Origin: Nymphaea colorata
Taxonomy: Eukaryota; Streptophyta; Magnoliopsida; Nymphaeales; Nymphaeaceae
Assembly (NCBI RefSeq): GCF_008831285.2
Contig: NC_045145.1
Location: 6,508,802-6,572,801 of the forward strand
DNA: 64,000 nucleotides
Reading direction: 5' to 3'
Shown: in pieces, positions 29,459-40,895 of the stretch
Numbering within the stretch: position 1 is the first letter of the stretch
Layout: the number at the start of each line of letters is the position of its first letter
Program-made: the position numbers and the translations under genes
The notes under the pieces: generated by a model
Database searches by the model: none
Seen by the model: only the letters and a program-made list of their open reading frames with translations
Told to the model about the DNA's origin: nothing

Positions 29459-29567
29459 CTTTGTGAGTGTCCCGTGAATCGGCTTTAAAGATTGAGACAG
29501 GTTCATGTAACAAGACTTCTAGAATCTACATCAATCTTTGGGACTGATCTATGGGACACTCACAAAG
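29459..29567. mobile_element. 109-bp foldback MITE-like element
   Basis: CTTTGTGAGTGTCCC (29459-29473) is mirrored by GGGACACTCACAAAG (29553-29567). The complementarity continues inward for about 36 bases with a handful of mismatches, leaving a loop of about 40 bases. A transcript would form a hairpin. Confidence 0.7.
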
Positions 29568-29594
29568 TATCCCTACTGATAAACGACCCCTTAA

Positions 29595-29840
29595 GAAGTG
29601 TTTGGTAGCTTCAGATTTGAGATTCTTGGATTTAAAAACTGTAGACTTAAGATCCAACCTTCCCCTTTTATCTCAAATTCGACCTTTTCTTAATGCAAAG
29701 AAGTAAAGTACAGATCTTAAATGTAGATCTTTAGTCTCATGGTTTAGTGTCCTTAGTTTGATGAACCATAGATTTTACCATGTCATTATCCATATTATGT
29801 CTGTGGATTTTAAATCTGGAGTAATCAGGCACCGTTTTAT
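29595..29840. mobile_element. Possible MITE with degenerate inverted ends
   Basis: The left end 'agtgtttggtagcttcagat' and the reverse complement of the right end 'atctggagtaatcaggcaccgttt' are similar (GTGyyTG, then TTC/TCC-AGAT). No target duplication is defined and there is no coding sequence. Confidence 0.3.
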
Positions 29841-31794
29841 ATGATTTAAAAGTCATGCCTAAATCAAGTATATGCATATCCTAAAAAATAGTTGGTCACG
29901 GTCAATCTAAGTAGGTTTAGACTCGGTCTACCAGCAGTTCAACTTGGGTGAGTCGAAACCTCAACTTAGCACGATTTGAACTTAAGTATATTTCAAAAAT
30001 GACCTCCTTATCAGTTACTAGGGTTGCAAATGGGTTGTATTCGGCACAAGAGTTTTATAATTTGCATGATATCAAGATTCATTATGACCTCAATTGCCAT
30101 CTATTTAGCTATTTCAAGTCTATCTTTTGTAACTAAAACCATTAATATTTTTCAAGTATCAAACTTTCCATAATACAAGCCGTCCTTTTTCTAAGCCCTT
30201 GAGATTCCTTAGATAGTAAAACAAACTAGGCACATCATACCAGGAGCAAAATCCGGTTGTATCATTTGATGAAGCAACTCTTTGTGGTTCGTCAAACTGT
30301 TATATGCGCATTACACTCAGTTGTATGTACACTCCAGTTCCATTGTCAATTCACGATCCAATAGGAGGCGAAGTAAGCATCACTGAAATCATACAAATTG
30401 ACTATTCATTTTTTCACCAAAATACATGTTTTTTTATCTTACAAGACGGAAGACTTAGAGAAAATCAAAGAGAAAAAGTTGCTAATTAATGTTAACCACT
30501 AAAATATTATATTCATTTTTTCTCCTTGGTTTTTTTTTCCAGCCTTCTATCTTGGAAAGATGAACGGTTAGGATGATTCCCTAAAGGCCTTCTTCATAAG
30601 GGTCACGTACCTTCCAATTTCTTTATGTATAAACTTAGGTAATAAGTTATGAGATATTACTTGTAAAGTTAGTTTTCAAAGCAATAAATAATGGTTTTTA
30701 TATTAATTTTGAAAAAAGAGTTTTACTGTGACGCGTTGTGAAATTTCCATTTATAATCAAAATGATCCTATGGCTTACAATCGATCCACATAATTTTTTT
30801 ATTTAATTACTTCATATATTTCATACATTATTTATATGAAAGTGGCGCCGACAGAAGTTTAAATTAATGATGGCCTTATTGGTGGAAAAATATTTTGGGG
30901 AGGCTTGTAAGTTAATTTTGAATTGTCAAAAGTTTTCCTCCACAAGAAAAAAAAAAAACTACCAATTGTTATGAATGTTCAGGACAAACAGGATAATCTC
31001 ACGTTGATGTTCTTGTAATTGCTTGCTCTTTAAGCTCTAAAACTTGTATAATCTAATCGCCGAAAGACTATTGAAGTGCAGTAGAGTAGAAAGAACTATC
31101 GCCACTAATTGCAATTGTAATAATTGATTAATATAGAACAACATGTTCTAACTTTAAACATATAAATATTTCTGAAGTTGTTGACGGAGTTTGAGCCAAG
31201 CCTGACTTATCGGACCAACCTTGATATATAGGGCTACTGACCCAAACTAAGCCCCAGTTAAGGGGTATGTAGGTTCCCGGATCAAGCCCGTCTTGGCTCA
31301 ATTGGTGAATGTTATCGGTTAATAAATAATATTATCGTTATTATTATGGTTTAAAAGAACAAGTTTATCTTAATTGGGAATTATGAGTTCACGTTAAAGA
31401 ATGGAACGGATCTGACCCTTTAACTCAAGCCACGTTGTTTGAGCTTTGACCGACTGTAATGTATCGAGTTATAGATATCGACCTCAGGTCAGCTTGTACC
31501 TGACAAGAGGCCCTAACTGAATAATGGATAACCTTAGGTTGTGCTTAAGATTGAGGCTACATAAAAAGATGTATTTTGATGGATCATTAGTTTCATAAAT
31601 TCATAAAATCATAAATTTATGGTCAGATGGAGGAGGCCGATCTTAAATATTATGGATCTCGTATCACCTCAGATTGATAAAACAAACTCAACCTTAGTTT
31701 TTTTAATGTTTATTTAGAAAAAATTATTAAACCCTTAAAGGTTTCTAATATTTTGGTTTTCTTCGAAGCTATAGTACATCCTCGTTACCGCTAT

Positions 31795-31885
31795 TGCAAC
31801 CAATATGCTGTGAATATAACAGTAACCACCGAGATTCGAACTTTATACCTCTGCAGCGCGACTGCTGAGCCCGGTTGCATGCCTC
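31795..31885 (-). mobile_element. tRNA-like / SINE head, minus strand
   Basis: On the minus strand 31841-31831 reads GTTCGAATCTC, a B-box-like sequence, preceded by a 'ctcagcagtcgcgctgcagagg' stretch where an A box would sit. It does not fold into a full tRNA as read. Likely the head of an old SINE. Confidence 0.35.
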
Positions 31886-32069
31886 TGATTAATTTGTTGG
31901 AGTAACTACGCTTTGCTTGCAATCGATCTTATGCATGCCAAAGATGAACGCGAGAGAATGTGTGGAAGCAGATCACTGCCTCCCCTTGTTTGAAATCTCT
32001 TTCTCTCTCCCTCCGGAGCCACTCACAGACCGGATCTGGCGCGCCTTCCAATTTTAATGTGGGAGCAAG

Positions 32070-32081
32070 TATATATATATA
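32070..32081 (+). promoter_or_regulatory. TATA box of the RGP gene
   Basis: TATATATATATA followed by GG, about 90-100 bases before the ATG at 32169. This predicts a leader of about 60-70 bases that ends in a GA-rich tract. Confidence 0.55.
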
Positions 32082-32168
32082 GGAAACCCCTCCTGCTTCG
32101 CCTTCTACCTTTGTTGAGTTTCCTTCTACTTCGTCGATCGAGAGATTGAGAGTGCGCGAGAGAGAGAG

Positions 32169-35100
32169 ATGTCGACGGGAGGAGATGCATTGCTGAAGGA
32201 GGAGTTGGACATCGTGATACCAACGATCAGGAACCTTGATTTCCTGGAGATGTGGAGACCATTCCTGCAGCCATACCACCTCATCATCGTCCAGGACGGT
32301 GACCCGTCGAAGGTGATCAAAGTCCCCGACGGCTTCGATTACGAGCTCTACAACCGCAACGACATCAACCGGCTCCTGGGCCCCCGTGCCTCCTGCATCT
32401 CCTTCAAGGACTCCGCCTGCCGCTGCTTCGGCTACATGGTCTCCAAGAAGAAGTACATTTTCACCATCGACGACGACTGCTTCGTGAGAATCCCTCTATC
32501 TCTTCCCTCTCTCCACTTCTTGCTCCTCTTCCTTTATTGGAATGTTGTCTTTGGTGTCCTTGTAATTGGTTTTGGCGAATTCGAGGTGGATTTTTGGTAG
32601 GACGGACTACGAATGTTCTTTTCGGTGGAAAGTTTGTGAATTCATCTGGATTGTTGGAATTTTTCATCCTTTCTTCCTGAATTTTGGGTACTTCAACTTC
32701 AGTGGCTAACTTCTTTCTTTTTCTTTTTTGTTCTTTTGTTAGGAGGTTGTGAGCTTGTATATTGAGTTAGATTTTCTTCTTTTTTGTTGCATATTGATTC
32801 TCTTTAATTATTAATGGTCGTCTTGATGTATGTAAGGTAGTTTCTTCTTTGAAGTGGTGAGTTGACGATTGCTTAGTCTTCTTCTTCTTCTCCCTTTCTA
32901 TACTTGTATGCTAATTTGTCAGGTGACTCAGGTCTTTGCTGAAATGTATGCATGGAAATTGTGTGGTTTATTATTTTCTATTTTTAATTTGTTCATTTCA
33001 CTTTTCAGCGGGTACCCCCTTTTTCAGTGAAGAAGGAGGATGAGGCATGGCGACCTGCGAGAATTTTGAGTTTTTCTTCGATTTTTTTAGTCTATCTGTT
33101 GTAAATGTTTCTGGTTTCTAGTATGTTCACCAGATCTGTTCACCGACCGACAATGTCGTCAGTGCCTGTTACTGTTTGGTTTCGTTTATTGTAAGAGCAT
33201 TGGTTACCAAGCGACAATTTGTTTCAGTTTTTTTATTTGCTTCTCTTTATTTTAAGCGTTAAGCAGCGTTTGTTTTCAGTCTCATGACTTTCTTTACTGT
33301 GGCCTAGATCACGAGATCCTAGTTTACGTTTTAACATTTTATCTTGCATGTGGGAGGAGGGTCCGTCGTGGACTCCAGTTTCTTCCGTTGTTCTTTTTTT
33401 TTTTTCCCTCCTTTCGAAGTTCTTCCGTTTCCTTTTTGCCTGTATTTCTCATTTTTTATGGCTTTTTTTAGAAAACACACTTCCATTGGTTAGGTAGTAG
33501 AAGTCTGATGATTCAAATGCTTGATAAAAACAAGAGGTATATGTCACTGGAGTTGCTGCTGAAATTTTGATTTTGGAGTTTTTTATTTGGCAGTTCAATG
33601 TGCATACCTTTGTTATACTGCAGTGTGTGTAAATATGTTTTTAACTGCTGATGCTTGAATTGCTTGGCTATTGATGCTTCTATTTCAGCTGTACCTTTTT
33701 TTAGTGCATCTCTATGTCATATCTCTGCTGCTCTTGGCATACGAGAACTTTAGCATCTCTTTCTGCAAGTGTACGACTTTGACTTAAAGGTATTCTAGGT
33801 CCGAATAAACATGGGATGTAGAAAGAAACTCAAACCATTCGACACATTCTGCTATAGCTGTTGATGAAGCAGACAATCTGACCCTCGTGAGTCCATGCTC
33901 TGCTTGTTTCAGGATGAATCCTGCTTGCACTCCGGTTTTGCCCTAGGTTGCCATGCCTCATGCTGATGTGAAGCTTGTGGTATCTCAACCCTGGCAAATT
34001 AGTACTTTGGGACAATTGTGGCTTTGAAAATGTTACTTTGAGTTCCCTTTACTGTTAGATTAACAAGAAAGTCCAATCTGATACAGGAAAACTGCTAATC
34101 AAATCATTGATCGTACTCTAAGAAACAGTCCAAGGGTGACCCTGTATTGGTGCTAAACTCATTGCTTATGTCAAGTAGTCAGCTCTAGTGCTCATCATGC
34201 TAAAATAAAGAGTACTTGAATCTTGCCGCTAGAACAAAGAATACTTGAAGCTTGGCAAGCCTTTCTATATGCCTCAACCTTTGCTAGTGAATTTCGTAGG
34301 TCTTATCTGTCTTGATATTAGAATGCAGGAAGAATTAAATTTATCCTTATCCAAGTGCTTAATTGAATAATGTGTCACAGCTCTGGGTTCAGATATGAAT
34401 TGATTTACCAAGGTTCATTTGTTTATCTGGATGATCTTAACCATGTAGTATTTTATTGGTTTAGGTTGCTAAAGATCCCTCTGGTGAAAAGATCAATGCT
34501 TTGGCGCAGCACATAAAGAATCTTCTCAGCCCATCCACTCCCTTTTTCTTCAACACCCTGTATGACCCATACCGTGAAGGTGCTGATTTTGTTCGTGGCT
34601 ACCCCTTCAGTCTTCGTGAAGGAGTGGCTACGGCAGTCTCCCATGGCCTCTGGCTCAACATTCCAGACTATGATGCACCTACCCAACTTGTCAAGCCACT
34701 TGAAAGAAATACCAGGTATTAAATTTCTCATGAAAGATTAGGATGTATAAAGTTGTAATCTTAGTTTCTTTAGTGGAAATCAGCAAGTCCAGTAACCTGA
34801 ACAACTGGTCTGAGACTGGTGTGACATCCTCATTTACTGATAGTGTATCCTGTTGCTATTACTGGATTCTGCTCTGGTACCTCCTAATACAATTTACTGT
34901 AAAAGAAAATCTTGATTCTGATTTGAGGCAAACTCACGAAAGCTGCTGAACTTGTACTTACCAGATTTGTAGATGCTGTATTGACAATCCCAAAGGGCAC
35001 ATTGTTCCCAATGTGCGGAATGAATCTGGCTTTCAACCGGGAGTTGATTGGTCCAGCCATGTACTTCGGCTTAATGGGTGATGGCCAACCAATTGGCCGT

Positions 35101-36127
35101 TACGATGATATGTGGGCAGGCTGGTGTGTGAAGGTTGGTTTCTTATTGCCAGTAGTGAGAATAGTTATTATCTGTAATTGATCCTATAGTAGCTGTAAGC
35201 TTATTACATCAATCTTGTCAGTGCACCTTTGGAAAGGCAACAGGACTGTATCAGCTGGATGTCAAAGGGAAATTTACCAAATTGACAACTGGTGCTACTT
35301 TGAGAGGGAAAAAAAATGTTTTTCTTGAAATGTCCTTCAAATTTAAATGCATTTTCAGTTCATATTTCCAATGCCTTACTGCCCTTGTTTCAGCTATTCC
35401 TGTGTAGATCACAACGTGTTCCGATGGTTTCTGAGAAGTTGTCTGAGAGATTCCCTTTTCTACTTAAGCCGACCTTCTTTTCTCTTTGAGATGACCTGCT
35501 GCGTTTTTTCACTTGAATTTTCGTGTGACTTTGTTCCACAAAACTTTTTTTTGTTAGTTATGTTTCAGCCTGTTAGTTTATCAAATGGTTTCTTAGTTTT
35601 ATGCGGTATTGGAGAGTTGAAAAGTGGCTCAGAGGTTTCCAGTACTGTGAATAGGGTTGCTCAGGACTCGTTGTTGTTTCAATGATTTGTTAGTATTAGT
35701 GGGTTTTCACCAGATATCCAAATTGGATGCTTCTATTCATTACGAGAAACTGCTGACCTTGTCTTAAAACCTGCTTCAGGTTATTTGTGACCATCTGGGG
35801 CTTGGAGTGAAGACTGGATTGCCCTACATCTGGCATAGCAAAGCCAGCAACCCTTTTGTCAACTTGAAGAAAGAATACAAGGGCATCTTCTGGCAGGAAG
35901 AAATCATCCCCTTTTTCCAATCTGCCACCCTTCCAAAGGATTGCACCACTGTCCAGAAATGTTACATGGAACTCTCCAAGCAGGTGAAGGATAAGCTTGG
36001 GAAAGTAGATCCCTACTTCTCGAAGCTTGCAGAGGCCATGGTTACCTGGATTGAAGCTTGGGATGAGCTCAACCCATCAGCGCAGGCTGGGGTTGCTGCT
36101 GCCAATGGACCAGTTAAAGGAAAGTAA
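32169..36127 (+). CDS. RGP: Reversibly glycosylated polypeptide / UDP-arabinopyranose mutase, four exons
   Basis: Exons: 32169-32483, 34465-34715, 34965-35133, 35780-36127 (stop TAA). They total 1083 nt, 360 aa, with GT-AG introns and consistent phase; the family is usually 355-365 aa. The protein begins with a short variable N-terminus and then the highly conserved [20 protein letters not shown] block, DGDPSK, the FTIDDDCF motif (Asp triplet, metal/nucleotide-sugar binding), [19 protein letters not shown] with the Arg that is autoglycosylated in the family, and the [12 protein letters not shown] and [11 protein letters not shown] segments. The enzyme interconverts UDP-arabinopyranose and UDP-arabinofuranose at the cytosolic face of the Golgi for cell-wall arabinan, xylan and AGP synthesis, usually as hetero-oligomers. 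Intron 1 is 1981 bp. A poly(A) signal AATAAA lies at 36307-36312. Intact. Confidence 0.96.
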
Positions 36128-36306
36128 AATGACGTTGCACGTCTTAGTGAACTTCTTTAATTCAAGCTGTGTCTGGCTCCTATTTTGTCTAGATCTGTTG
36201 CTTACAGGCTCTGATTTTTTTCTTCCAAGGCTTTTATTTAAGCTTGGATTTACTTTTTGCAGATGAATTTATGAATGTAGTTATATTTTGTTATTCTCAA
36301 TGGTAT

Positions 36307-36312
36307 AATAAA
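36307..36312 (+). terminator. Polyadenylation signal of the RGP gene
   Basis: AATAAA in gtataataaatatatgg, 180 bases after the stop codon, in a T-rich 3' flank; the typical distance for plant near-upstream elements. Confidence 0.55.
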
Positions 36313-36329
36313 TATATGGTTTTGTTTTA

Positions 36330-37887
36330 AGAATACTTCACTCTTTGATTCTTGAACATTCTTTCGTTGTTCTTTAGTCCGCATAAAAAGTTCATATATT
36401 TGCTCTAGAAGCGATATAATTCATCTGTTAATAGATTGGATTTGGATTCCAATATTTAACCAAATTTTTTAAAATAAGGCCGAAATAGAAAAACTGTTAA
36501 ACATTCAATTAAGAAATTAGAATAAATTTGAATTTAAGAAATGATGTTCAACCAGATTTTGTTTTAAATAAATATCTATTTAGATAATAAGCATTAATAC
36601 AATGACACAGAAAGGGCCCAGACCGGCTACATATCTGGCTTGAGCCCCTAATCTTCGCCTCATATCAAGATCCAAATGTAGGTAATGTGGTTCGAGGGGG
36701 AAGGTCAGTTGCAGGTCCAGATCTCAGCCAAGTTCAGATTCCTCTGCGTAGTCCTCCCGAGTAACAAAGGGATAGAGGTGTGCAGATAGCCCGTCATAGA
36801 AGGGTTTTTTGAAATTCTTTCAATTCAAATCAATATGCTAGATTCGTTCATGCATGATCATATTTATTCATCGTGTATTTGAACCATTATTTTTGGAGAT
36901 CTGAATATTCAATCTGTATTTCTTTAATTCATTAGTTATATGCGATTAGTCTTTCATTAGTGACAACTGATAGTTACTGAAATTTTTTCTTCTCCTTTTT
37001 TACATGCTTTTCTTTGCTAATTTTCACCATTCATTAGTGTAATTGTCCGAGGTTTAGGGCAACTTTTATGCCTTTGCATCAAAGCTGTATAAGAGCAAGG
37101 GATTCCTCCTCTCTTTTCATAATGGCAAACAACTGCCGGTAAGTAAGAGGAGCATTTCATCATACGGTGCAACAAAAGAGCTGAAACCCTCACCCTTTCC
37201 TCTATCCCCCGAGTATAAGTATGCTTTTGGCATCTTGGTAAAGTGTGTCCACTATGCTTCAACTTGTCTCCCACTTTTACAACACAGGAAGTTAGTGTCT
37301 TGGGAAGGAATTTAAAACAGAGACTGATTGTCTATCAACTCCTTTTCCACCCATGGCGCCAACCCTCTCGGGGATATAACAAAATAAAAAACACAAAACC
37401 TAATTCCTGGGCTGAGCTCCCACACTGGCTTCCATCCTATGCACAGCTTAGTTGTTAAGCTGGCACGTCCTAATTCCTGTAACTGTGCTGCTCGTTTCAC
37501 AGGTACAACCACACAAGTGTGCTCACCAGCGAGTGCCATGGTACACTGATGGAAGCAACCTAGAAGGGGACCTAGATGATGATGACGTCTGGTAGGAACA
37601 TATTCCTGGTTTGGTTGACATGCGAACACCACGCTTATAGGAGTGCTCCAATTCTTGTGGGTGAAAATAGACTTACTAAAATTTGTGTCATGTTTGACAC
37701 GAACTAGTTCTTTCATACGTTCTATACCGTGCAATCCGTGTTCAAGTGCACAAGATCCTAGAACATAAGGCAATTACCCTCATAGCCACATGACTGAGGC
37801 TTGGCACATCAGTGGTGAAAAGAGCTTCAACGGGTCTGAAAGAGGTAGGATCAAGATATAGTGTAGACAAAGGTAGAGATGCAATAG
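36330..37887. other. Intergenic stretch without recognised genes
   Basis: The sequence shifts from unique AT-rich to mixed composition near 36600. ORFs such as 37312-37773 (minus) have no recognisable product. It may contain old retrotransposon pieces, but no domain could be identified. Confidence 0.4.
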
Positions 37888-37959
37888 GGTAATCACCCCA
37901 AATTTCCCAAAAAAAAAAAAAAGGAAAGAAAACACTTATTTTATATTTACAAATTCTGG

Positions 37960-38660
37960 TATAAGATCCAAAACCAGATCTAATATTGAGCCCTAGGTCC
38001 AAAAATTGGCCGCAGACCCAAAACTAGATCAAAAGCCGATCCTTATCTATAAAATATGGACCTCAAATGCAAAATCAGATCTAAAATTGAGCCTCAAATT
38101 CAAAATCTTGACATGAGATATCAAACTAGATCCAAATCCAAGACCTAGATCCAAATCCAATCCCAAGATCCAAATCTCAGACCAAGATTCAAAATCAGAT
38201 CCCAAATCGAGCCTTAGAATTACAATCTTGGTCTTAGATCCAAAATTATATCCAAAATTGAGCCCTAGACATGCCAAAATCCTTGCCTCATGTACAAAAC
38301 CAGTCCAAAATCAAACCCTGATTTGAGCCCCAGATATGATTTGGATCTGAATCAGATCCAAAATCTAATATGCAGATTCAGACCCTCTCCCGAATCTAAA
38401 ACCTTAATCTAGATACAAGATTCCAATCCAAATCCATAATTCCATAACCAATCCAATCCAAATTCAAGTACTTCTATGTTTGGATTTGATCCAAGTCCAT
38501 GCTTCTATGTCAATCTAGATCCAAATTCAATATTATGATCCAAATCCATAATTTCATATCGAATCCAATATTTGGATCCAAATCCATGCCTAGATCCGAA
38601 ACATGGATACCTATGTAGATCCAAATCTATGTCCCAAATCGATATTCAAAACCTATACCT
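37960..38660 (+). repeat. Degenerate 'gatccaaatcca' short-word repeat
   Basis: Roughly 700 bases are made of imperfect copies of words such as agatccaaaatc, aatccaaatcc and gagccctaga. The order is irregular, so it is low-complexity satellite-like sequence rather than a clean array. Confidence 0.7.
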
Positions 38661-40384
38661 ATTACTCAAAATACCTTGTTTAACATTTAAAATACCTAAA
38701 ATACCATTCAATTTTCAATACCGAAAATACCCCTATTTCTACCCCAAAATTCTTTATTGTCGTTTTCTTTCTCCCTTTTAAAAATGATTTTTTCTCTTCT
38801 CAATGTTTTTTTTTTTCTTCCTTCCCTAGCCCGTTTGACGGGCAGGAAAAATCCTGTAGCAGCAGAAAAAGAATTCAAATTTTTTAAAAAATTCTGATTT
38901 CATCAAACGCGGAGGTATTTTTGGAGCCGTTAAACCCGTTTCCGGAAAAAAATTTCCGGAAACATGTTTCCACCGCGAGGGGTGGAAACATATTTCCGGG
39001 TATATTTTTTTGCCCGTTAGGGCTCGCGTGTTCCTGCCGCTGCCTCTCGTGTCTTCCTCCTGCCGCTGCCTCATCGTTCTCAACCTGCTGCTGCTATCCC
39101 CTGGCCGTCTCTCTCGCTCTCTCACTCTCTTCGGCCTTCTCTTTGTTTCTCTCTCTGTCTCGCTTTGGTGTTTCCATCGTCGCTGTTCTTGGCACCCACA
39201 AAAAGTTTGAAGGCAACATCGCTGTCGGACCTCCATATTCCCCCTGTTCACTGGATTGTTCTCGTCGCAGGCAGGTAACTTTGCTGCTACCGATTTTCTC
39301 TCTGCCCTATTATTTCCCCTTTTTAAGCTATTGGCCATCGGACAAGTTTTGGCTTCATTCTTTTCCCCTTGACAGTTTGCTTTGTTTTCCCCAAATCGAC
39401 ATGTTTCATTCTTTTCCCCCTGTTCGCTGTCTCGTTTTGGCATATGGATAGCATTGAAAATTGGTAATCAACAAGAAAATGATTTACTGTGGTGAGATTA
39501 CAGTCATGGTGCCTACCATATGTGACCAACTTCCTGCTTCTTCAACGCTCTGCCTAACCTCTGTCTCTCGCTCCCTCTGTCTCCCTCCCTTTGTCTACAA
39601 GCAAACACGCGAGAGAAGGAAAATCGCGTGGCTTTCTCTGCAGGTGAGGGAAATTTTGAATTTTTTTTCCCTGTTCGTCTTTGATTTTCCCTGTTGTGAA
39701 TAATCGGGATTCATTTCCCTTTCCAAGCAAAAACCATTACTTGCTTTCCCAAGGTTTCCTTGTAATTGCATACATCTGTTAGTTGCCTTGTAATTGCGAT
39801 TTCTGTGTGTCTTTTTGCACAAAACGTCTGGAAGTACTTCTAATAGCTTAGTGCTCCTGTAGAGAGTTTAGAATCAGGTGTTTCTGTAGTAACTGATGTT
39901 CGTTTCGGGGTTAGCATGATGGGTTATGCGGAGTATTTGGTGAAAGACAACCGGAATTGTAGTAGAAGTAGGGAAAAGGTAACGATGCTTGGTTCCCTGT
40001 TATGATGACAGTGTATGTGGAGAATTTGGTAAATAGACTACTTAATAGCAGCTCGACTGGTGGAGAGAGTGGGGAAAGACAAACTCTGTTCTGGTCGTTA
40101 TCTTGTATTTAGAAGCATCTGTATTGTGTTTTTTGTTGGCTGCGTTTATCCTCAAGAATGTGATTGTATGAGCTCCTCTATGTGATAGAAACTGGGACTT
40201 TATTCAGTTCTTTTTAGGTTTGTACCTGTTCCTGATCTTTTAATACTCCCTCATAGATGTACATTCTTTCCAGCAGAAAGAGTATTAAATATAGCCTGAT
40301 AAACAATTCGGTTGTGCGTCATTAATGTATTATAATGTAATGTATTATACGTATTTATGTGCTCGTGTTTTTGTTATGCATAAT

Positions 40385-40388
<4 letters not shown>

Positions 40389-40425
<37 letters not shown>
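40389..40425. repeat. (TA)n microsatellite
   Basis: About 18 TA units. Confidence 0.9.
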
Positions 40426-40428
<3 letters not shown>

Positions 40429-40764
40429 TTTGGGCTGACAATGTCTATGGGGCTGGGCAAGGCTCCAAATGTCTGGCCTGAGCTGGTTGTGCTGTCTGCA
40501 TGAAACATGGTTCCCCTTGGGTGCATGTTGTGTCAAGCATTTTAACACGGGCATCATTATAATTCCTTGTTCTTTTAAACCTTTTCATGTTGGTATTTGA
40601 ATTTGTAAATATGATTTTTATCCCATCTTTATGTATATCTGTTTCACTTGACTGCGTGTTTGATTTATATTGTTCAGGGGGATAGGTCTTTATTCTCCAA
40701 GATGGATGAGCTAAATAATGTTCGTTCAAATGTAATGTTCTTGTTTTTCCTTGTGTTGAACTAG

Positions 40765-40895
40765 GAGCCATGAAATTGGAAGCAACAAAATTTCGACCAA
40801 GAGAGGTTGTGAAGCATGTACTGCAGACTGCTGCTGCGTCCTTGAGAAAGGAGCTCACTTTGGAAGGATTTGTAACACCTCAAGTTCCAATCGAG
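40765..40895 (+). pseudogene. Isolated exon of a CKI2/AHK5-like histidine kinase
   Basis: The exon encodes [20 protein letters not shown] and then about 20 more residues (ending VPIE), the linker between the phospho-His dimerisation helix and the ATPase domain of plant hybrid histidine kinases of the CKI2/AHK5 type. A splice acceptor (tgaactag) and a donor (gag|gttaga) bound it exactly where the parental exon should end. The preceding His-containing exon and the following ATP-binding (N-box) exons are absent within several kb, so it cannot make a kinase. It most likely came from a parental gene elsewhere by transduplication into a mobile element. Confidence 0.7.

Larger units (their letters stand above)
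28782..32060. other. Intergenic stretch between P450 and RGP genes with small repeats
   Basis: No gene recognised. It contains a foldback element (29459-29567), a possible MITE (29595-29840) and a tRNA/SINE-like head (31795-31885, minus). The remainder is AT-rich unique-looking sequence. Confidence 0.45.

Noticed and set aside
39010-39443. Long overlapping ORFs on both strands in the GC-rich segment
   Set aside because: Low-complexity Ser/Leu- or Arg-rich products without a domain; more likely 5' UTR-like sequence.
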